From WTAW01 sp050115915 (GTDB lineage: Bacteria; Acidobacteriota; Aminicenantia; Aminicenantales; Aminicenantaceae): a stretch of 18,833 nt of DNA. Below are positions 14,253-18,833 of this stretch, in pieces (positions within the stretch are counted from its first letter, which is position 1; each line of letters begins with the position of its first letter). The notes under the pieces were generated by a model. It saw only the letters and a program-made list of their open reading frames with translations. It did not search any database and was not told the DNA's origin. The stretch lies in the NCBI GenBank assembly GCA_050115915.1, contig JASFPP010000062.1, positions 1 to 18,833 of the forward strand, in the 5' to 3' direction. The translations under genes and the position numbers were made by a program.

Positions 14253-16373
14253 ATGCAAATCAGATTTTTAAAGTGTGCTGGAATTGTTTTTCTATTTCTA
14301 ATGTTGACTTTCTTATTCTCAGATGCAGGTATCATATCTGCAGCACAAAAAGTGCCCATAAACTTCGACGATTACCATGGGTACACAGGGACTGTCAATT
14401 ACATTAAAGCCGTGGCAAAGGCTTACCCGAACATCACCAAATTGGTAGAGATCGGCAAGAGTACGATGGGAAGGCCGATCTATGTGCTGGTCGTTTCTAA
14501 CAGGAAAAATGGAACGACCATCGATGCGCATGTTAATCTGCGCAACAAGAGGAAAGAAGGCGTAAAAAACGTTACGCCTCAAAAGCCTTACCAAGGAAAA
14601 CCGGGATTTTGGCTATGCGGCAGCACGCATGGAAATGAATACACCGGGACCGAGGTCTGTCTTTACACGATCGATAAGCTGGTTTCCGGCTATGGCGCGG
14701 ATGAAGAGATCACCCGTATCGTGAACGATCAGACCTTTTATATCTGCCCGGCCGTCAATCCAGATGGATTGTACAACAGCATCGAAAAGGGGATCTCGCA
14801 GCGGCAAAACACCATGAAAAAAGATGACGACGGGGACGGGAAGGTCAACGAGGATGGTCCAGACGACCTCAATGGGGATGGATACATCACTCGATTCCGC
14901 TACAAGGATCCCAAAGGCCTGTATGTGATGGATGATGAAGATCCCCGTTTGATGATCCGGTTGAGGCGAGGAGAAAAGACCGCAAAAGAGCGCTATTCTG
15001 TCATCAGGGAGGATAAAGATAACGATGGGGATGGCAAGCGTGGCGAAGACTCGGATACGGGGATCGACCTGAACAGGAATTTTCCGGAAGGATGGTTCAA
15101 GAAAGATATGGCAGGCGGGAAGGGCGATTATCCCACATCTGCGCCGGAAACGCATGCGATCGCGGAATTTTTTACCAACCACACAAATATATTGATGGCA
15201 CAAAATTATCACACATCCGGAGGTTTTACGTATAGGCCGATGGGGACAGCCCCTCATCCCGAGCTTCATCCCAAGGACGTGGCTGTTTTAGACATGATTA
15301 TGGGGAAAAAATACTTGGAGATCATCGGGGAAGAGGTTCCTGAAGCCTGGGAGGATCCGGACAAGCTGTCGGAGTTTAAGGCGGAGTTAGAGAAAACGTC
15401 GAAGAATAAATATGCGAAGGCCCGAGGTTATGTGCTTCCTCGGGGATGGAGAGTGAGCTACAACGAGGAAAAAGATGTGCCGTATAACTATGGCATGGCC
15501 ACGGATTGGATGTACAAGCAGTTGGGAATATATGCGCTAACGACAGAGTTGTGGAATCCGATGAAAGACATACAGGATTTCCCCCAGTTTGCGGGAGAAG
15601 ATGCCAGGATCAAGGCGCAACGGGCGCTGTTGAAGTACCAGGATGAGAAATTTGGGGGAAAGCTTTTTCTGCCTTGGAAGACGTACAACCATCCGGAATT
15701 GGGCGAGGGTGAGATCGGGGGATGGATCTCTAAGTATCGCAGTAATGCGTTGCCGGGAGCGCCACTGATCAATGTGTGCGAAAAACACTGGCAATTCGAA
15801 AAATTCAGGGCAGGATTGCAGCCGGATATCGTTATAACGGAGGCGAAGGCAAAGGTCATCACAGAGAGCAGCGGTAGCGGAGCTGATGCGAGGCGAGTGG
15901 GTGATCAAGTGACGATCGAAAAAGTTAGATCCAAGGCTAAATTCAAGATCGTGGAAGTGACCGCGACCATTGAGAATAAAGGGAAGCTGGCGACACATGT
16001 TGCGAGAGGAGCTCAGTTGGCCGGGAATAGAGAGGATATTGTATGGTTGATCGGCGACCGAGATCGGGTGGCCTACCTTCAGGGATCGCCCTTCCAAAAA
16101 TTGGGGACTATCGAGGGGGCGATGAAGATCCCCGGATATTCAGGACGAGGAGCCCAGCCACCCCAACAGGAGAGGCGGAGGATGATGTTTTATTATCCCG
16201 GATTTCCGATGATGTTCATGAGAGGGCCGAGGTATGGCCCGACCGAGGTCAAGCAGAAGGGGCCGAAGCGAACAGTGAAATGGCTGGTTGCTGTTGAGGG
16301 AGACGCTCCGCTCAAAATTGTGGTGACATCCCAGAAGGGCGGAACGAAGGTGAAAAACCTTAGGATCCAGTAA
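14253..16373 (+). CDS. Secreted M14 zinc carboxypeptidase with calcium-type acidic loops (copy 1)
   Basis: The protein is 706 aa. A signal peptide spans about 1-31 (Gly-Ile-Ile-Ser-Ala-Ala). The M14 core shows Gly-Ser-Thr-His126-Gly-Asn-Glu129 (first zinc ligands), Asn-Pro-Asp-Gly (169-172), Asp-Leu-Asn-Arg275-Asn-Phe-Pro (carboxylate-binding Arg), Asn-Tyr-His320 (third zinc ligand), and Thr-Thr-Glu432-Leu-Trp (general base). All catalytic positions are present. Between the second zinc ligand and the Arg lies an insertion with Asp-Asp-Asp-Gly-Asp-Gly (191-196), Asp-Leu-Asn-Gly-Asp-Gly (205-210) and Asp-Lys-Asp-Asn-Asp-Gly-Asp-Gly (254-261), which resemble EF-hand/dockerin-type calcium loops. 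The C-terminal third is a beta-sandwich-like region ending in a Met/Pro/Arg-rich stretch. It removes C-terminal residues from peptides, or acts as an endopeptidase on cell-wall peptides. The second copy follows 12 bases downstream. Confidence 0.9.
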   Translation: MQIRFLKCAGIVFLFLMLTFLFSDAGIISAAQKVPINFDDYHGYTGTVNYIKAVAKAYPNITKLVEIGKSTMGRPIYVLVVSNRKNGTTIDAHVNLRNKRKEGVKNVTPQKPYQGKPGFWLCGSTHGNEYTGTEVCLYTIDKLVSGYGADEEITRIVNDQTFYICPAVNPDGLYNSIEKGISQRQNTMKKDDDGDGKVNEDGPDDLNGDGYITRFRYKDPKGLYVMDDEDPRLMIRLRRGEKTAKERYSVIREDKDNDGDGKRGEDSDTGIDLNRNFPEGWFKKDMAGGKGDYPTSAPETHAIAEFFTNHTNILMAQNYHTSGGFTYRPMGTAPHPELHPKDVAVLDMIMGKKYLEIIGEEVPEAWEDPDKLSEFKAELEKTSKNKYAKARGYVLPRGWRVSYNEEKDVPYNYGMATDWMYKQLGIYALTTELWNPMKDIQDFPQFAGEDARIKAQRALLKYQDEKFGGKLFLPWKTYNHPELGEGEIGGWISKYRSNALPGAPLINVCEKHWQFEKFRAGLQPDIVITEAKAKVITESSGSGADARRVGDQVTIEKVRSKAKFKIVEVTATIENKGKLATHVARGAQLAGNREDIVWLIGDRDRVAYLQGSPFQKLGTIEGAMKIPGYSGRGAQPPQQERRRMMFYYPGFPMMFMRGPRYGPTEVKQKGPKRTVKWLVAVEGDAPLKIVVTSQKGGTKVKNLRIQ

Positions 16374-16385
16374 GGGAGGACCGAG

Positions 16386-18272
16386 ATGAGAGCACATAAA
16401 ATTTCGAAATACATAATGGTTGCGATTTTGGGTATGGTCCTTCTGGTTTCGTCATGGGCACCGGCAATGGCCCAGAAAAAGGAACAGCAGAGCCCAGGCG
16501 GATATCATGGTGAGTTGGATTTTCCGATCAGCTGGAAGAGATACTATTCCTATGCGGAGTGGACAAAGATCATGCACGATATCCAGAAAAAGTATCCGCA
16601 GTTGTCTGATATAGAGAGTATAGGGAAGAGCCGGATGGGGCGCGATCAATACCTGTTAACGATCACGGCGAAGTCCACAGGAAAGCATTCAGAGAAGCCA
16701 GCCATGTGGGTGGATGGAGCAATCCACGGCAATGAGGTCAATGGGATCACGTGTTCCCTCTATCTGATGTGGTACTTGCTCACACGGTATGACTATGATG
16801 ATTATGTCCATAACCTGGTGGATAACTGTACCTTCTATATTTTGCCGGGATTGAATGTGGATGCCAATGAATCGTTCGTGAGCTATCCCAATACGCCGAA
16901 CAATCCGCGCGAGCCTTACAGGCCAGAGGACAATGACGGGGATGGTCTGTACGATGAGGATCGGACGGAAGATGTGGACGGTGATGGGGAGTTATCGATC
17001 ATGTACATCGAGGATGCGAAGGGCAATTATAAGCTGTCTCCGGATAAGAGGCAGTTCGTGAGGGTGGAAGATGAGAGGGAGGACGTTCGGCGCTTCCGGA
17101 GGATAGGCGATGAGGGCTATGATAACGATGGCGATGGCATGATCAATGAGGATGACATTGGGGGGCCAGACCCGAACAGGAATTACCCCTACGGATGGAA
17201 TTTGAGGGATGGAAACCCCTATCCGATGTCCGAGCCAGAGACGCGGAATGTGTATGAGTTCCAGATCGCCCATCCTAATATTTACGCCAGCTTTCATTAT
17301 CACAATACGGGGCGGTTGATCATGTTCCAGGCGCCACCGGCTAAGCCAAGCCGACCTCAGCAGCCATCCCAGATGAGTCGGCGTATGCAGGAGCTCGTGC
17401 GGCGGCGTCAGGAGGAAATGAAGAAGGAAAACAAGTATGCCCAGTTTTTCGACCGCGAGGTGGAGGAAAAATACCAGCACGACATGGATGTGCAGACAGA
17501 CATCGTGACGACGGGCGCAAGGATCTTGAAGAACTACCGGCCGACCATCGCGGGATTGAGCGGGCAGGCGCATGCGGCTACGTATTACATGCTCGGAATC
17601 TATGGGTATCTGATAGAGCTGTGGGGATCGCCGGTCTTTGAGGCGGATGAGAACAATGATGGTCGAGTATCCGATGAGGAATATCTCAAGTGGATCGACA
17701 CAGAATTGACCGGGGAAGGATGGATTTCGCCGCACAAATTTAACCATCCCGATCTGGGAGAGATATGGATCGGGGGATCGCCAAAGAAACATTTACGGAG
17801 AACACCACCGGCGCGATATATCGAGATGGAGGCGATGAAGAACGCCCAGTTTGTGATGTACTGTGCCAGTCAGTTCCCCGGGGTCGAGATCGAAGATGTA
17901 AATGTGATGCCGGTTACGGATGAGTTGTATTGGGTAGAGGTGGAGGTTAAGAACGACAGAGTGTATCCGACATCATCGGACCGCGCAGTTCAGCTCAAGA
18001 GAGACGTGAAGGATAAGATCTCAGTAAAGGCATCCCAGAACATATCAGTTGTGGACATTCCAGGGGAATCGACGATTGTCGATCAGACAAATAAAATGGG
18101 GAGCAGCCAGCCGGTTACAAAAAAGCCTGCGGAATTCCGGCTTAAGGGAAAAGAAGCAAAAACGTTCGTTGCCCTAGTCAAAATGGACGGGTCAAAAGGT
18201 TGGGTGGAATTTATGGTCGACTCCTTCCACGGCGGCAAAGCCACGAAACGAATCACACTGCAAAAAAAATAG
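16386..18272 (+). CDS. Secreted M14 zinc carboxypeptidase with calcium-type acidic loops (copy 2)
   Basis: The protein is 628 aa. A signal peptide spans about 1-29 (Ala-Pro-Ala-Met-Ala before Gln). Zinc ligands are His114 and Glu117 in Ala-Ile-His-Gly-Asn-Glu, plus His306 in Phe-His-Tyr-His-Asn-Thr-Gly. The binding Arg is Arg265 in Asp-Pro-Asn-Arg-Asn-Tyr-Pro and the general base is Glu411 in Leu-Ile-Glu-Leu-Trp. Acidic loops lie at 182-192, 196-202 and 246-254, in the same place as in copy 1. A further loop at 421-432 (Asp-Glu-Asn-Asn-Asp-Gly-Arg-Val-Ser-Asp-Glu-Glu) is an almost ideal EF-hand loop. Residues 318-365 form a charged Arg/Gln/Glu-rich helix insertion absent from copy 1. A GGAGG site precedes the ATG. 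The two copies differ widely in sequence, so the duplication is old and specificity probably differs. Confidence 0.9.
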   Translation: MRAHKISKYIMVAILGMVLLVSSWAPAMAQKKEQQSPGGYHGELDFPISWKRYYSYAEWTKIMHDIQKKYPQLSDIESIGKSRMGRDQYLLTITAKSTGKHSEKPAMWVDGAIHGNEVNGITCSLYLMWYLLTRYDYDDYVHNLVDNCTFYILPGLNVDANESFVSYPNTPNNPREPYRPEDNDGDGLYDEDRTEDVDGDGELSIMYIEDAKGNYKLSPDKRQFVRVEDEREDVRRFRRIGDEGYDNDGDGMINEDDIGGPDPNRNYPYGWNLRDGNPYPMSEPETRNVYEFQIAHPNIYASFHYHNTGRLIMFQAPPAKPSRPQQPSQMSRRMQELVRRRQEEMKKENKYAQFFDREVEEKYQHDMDVQTDIVTTGARILKNYRPTIAGLSGQAHAATYYMLGIYGYLIELWGSPVFEADENNDGRVSDEEYLKWIDTELTGEGWISPHKFNHPDLGEIWIGGSPKKHLRRTPPARYIEMEAMKNAQFVMYCASQFPGVEIEDVNVMPVTDELYWVEVEVKNDRVYPTSSDRAVQLKRDVKDKISVKASQNISVVDIPGESTIVDQTNKMGSSQPVTKKPAEFRLKGKEAKTFVALVKMDGSKGWVEFMVDSFHGGKATKRITLQKK

Positions 18273-18328
18273 GGGTCAGGCACCCAGTTCCAGGGGTAGC
18301 AAAAAAGTGGACCTGGCACCTATTTTAG
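18272..18328. repeat. REP-like intergenic element
   Basis: Starting on the last base of the stop codon there is GGGGTCAGGCACC (18272-18284), then a spacer with CCAGGGGTAGCAAAAAA, then GGACCTGGCACCTATTTT (18309-18326). Elements with the reverse-complement signature AGGTGCC(T/A)G(A/G)(C/T)CC are, from memory, dispersed intergenic repeats in many genomes that carry REP-associated tyrosine transposases. The A-rich middle and T-rich end could also help end transcription of the carboxypeptidase operon. One copy in one window cannot prove that it is repeated. Confidence 0.4.
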
Positions 18329-18376
18329 AGAGTTCACTTTAAAAGGCGCCCCTTCCCTTTTACTCCTTGAGAACTC

Positions 18377-18833
18377 CTACGCCTTTGCTGTATCTCCTTT
18401 GGCATCCCAATGGATAATTTTTTTCTTCTCGATCGATAGGTTGATCAAGTGGGCGCATGATGCCGCGTGATGTCCGACGGTTGCATCTTCTTTGGTTGGC
18501 GTCCCATTTCGAATGGCATCGAAGAACTCGGCCATATGTAGAGTCGTATCGTCTATCCCTTCTGCACGATAGGTTTCAGCGTCGGGGATCACTTCTGGAT
18601 TCCTGGTCCAGGGCATTTCCTCTTCGCGAATATTTGGATCTTCATAGTAGGCTTCCTCGAGCTCTGATGGCCAACTGTTCACGATCCATCCATTATCTTC
18701 ATAGACAACTTCAGGCGTAAAGATGAGTTGCCCACCAGCCAATTCAAGAGATCCCTCTGTGCCCATAAACTGAATCCCGCTGCCTCCTAATTTATGATTG
18801 TTAAAAGTAGAGCTGATGCTGACCATAAATCCT
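18377..18833 (-). CDS. Gfo/Idh/MocA family oxidoreductase, C-terminal part (5' end outside window)
   Basis: The frame runs off the right edge of the window; about 152 residues are visible, ending at 18377. It contains Gly-Ile-Gln-Phe-Met-Gly-Thr-Glu-Gly-Ser-Leu-Glu-Leu, the typical strand of the C-terminal domain. Near the end it has His-Met-Ala-Glu-Phe-Phe-Asp-Ala-Ile-Arg-Asn-Gly-Thr-Pro, the usual closing helix (hxxNFxDxIRxGxxP) of this family, followed by His-His-Ala-Ala-Ser-Cys-Ala-His-Leu. The family uses NAD(P) to oxidise or reduce sugars and related compounds. The Rossmann domain lies outside the window. It converges on the carboxypeptidase operon with about 100 bp between them. Confidence 0.8.
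   Translation of the reverse strand, partial: GFMVSISSTFNNHKLGGSGIQFMGTEGSLELAGGQLIFTPEVVYEDNGWIVNSWPSELEEAYYEDPNIREEEMPWTRNPEVIPDAETYRAEGIDDTTLHMAEFFDAIRNGTPTKEDATVGHHAASCAHLINLSIEKKKIIHWDAKGDTAKA

Noticed and set aside
16992..17792. 266-codon minus-strand frame opposite M14 copy 2
   Set aside because: The plus strand has all M14 catalytic motifs; the minus frame is Ile/Val/His-rich read-through of them.
1..18833. CRISPR arrays, tRNA or rRNA genes, complete insertion sequences
   Set aside because: I saw no regularly spaced repeats with spacers, no cloverleaf or rRNA-like segments, and no transposase in either strand.

Overview
The window looks like a chromosomal segment, probably from a metagenome-assembled genome, of a Gram-negative-type bacterium. 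Evidence for an outer membrane is a FadL-type barrel fragment, a lipoprotein and many exported hydrolases. Three features recall the Acidobacteriota/Aminicenantota sphere: an FtsX-type ABC permease with a permease-prefix domain next to PadR, tandem M14 peptidases with calcium-type acidic loops, and signal-peptide-bearing amidases. This taxonomic reading is inference only; there is no rRNA or marker gene here.

Layout. 1-312: 3' end of a serine beta-lactamase-like hydrolase. 313-786: remnant of a FadL/OMPP1 outer-membrane protein. 849-1451: small lipoprotein. Converging on it (minus strand, 6086 down to 1471) are padR, a large FtsX/MacB-type permease, and an exported ankyrin-repeat/metallo-beta-lactamase-fold fusion. 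6294-7829 (minus): exported amidohydrolase, divergent from a plus-strand pair, 8029-9748, encoding a choloylglycine-hydrolase-type Ntn amidase and an isochorismatase-type cysteine hydrolase. 9977-14003: a tightly coupled three-gene operon described below. 14253-18272: two tandem secreted M14 zinc carboxypeptidase paralogues. 18272-18328: a short REP-like element. 18377-18833 (minus): C-terminal part of a Gfo/Idh/MocA oxidoreductase, cut by the window edge.

The most interesting locus is 9977-14003. Its first gene encodes a DUF2207-like membrane protein (560 aa) that ends in nine tandem four-residue units, mostly Ser-Ala-Cys-His. The next gene starts on the last base of that gene's stop codon and encodes a radical SAM enzyme with an N-terminal PqqD-like domain (the peptide-recognition fold of RiPP systems) and a C-terminal SPASM-type cysteine region. 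The third gene overlaps the second by four bases and encodes an unknown four-helix membrane protein. The natural hypothesis is that the radical SAM enzyme modifies the Cys/His-repeat tail of its neighbour, so that a RiPP-like modification would be installed on a resident membrane protein rather than on a small precursor peptide. The predicted topology puts the tail in the cytoplasm, where such an enzyme works. Repeat-tail targets of radical SAM maturases are known as a class; I do not recognise this particular combination.

The rest fits a lifestyle of secreted peptide and amide degradation: two carboxypeptidases, an Ntn amidase, an isochorismatase-like hydrolase and an amidohydrolase, all with signal peptides, plus an envelope ABC exporter under PadR control.
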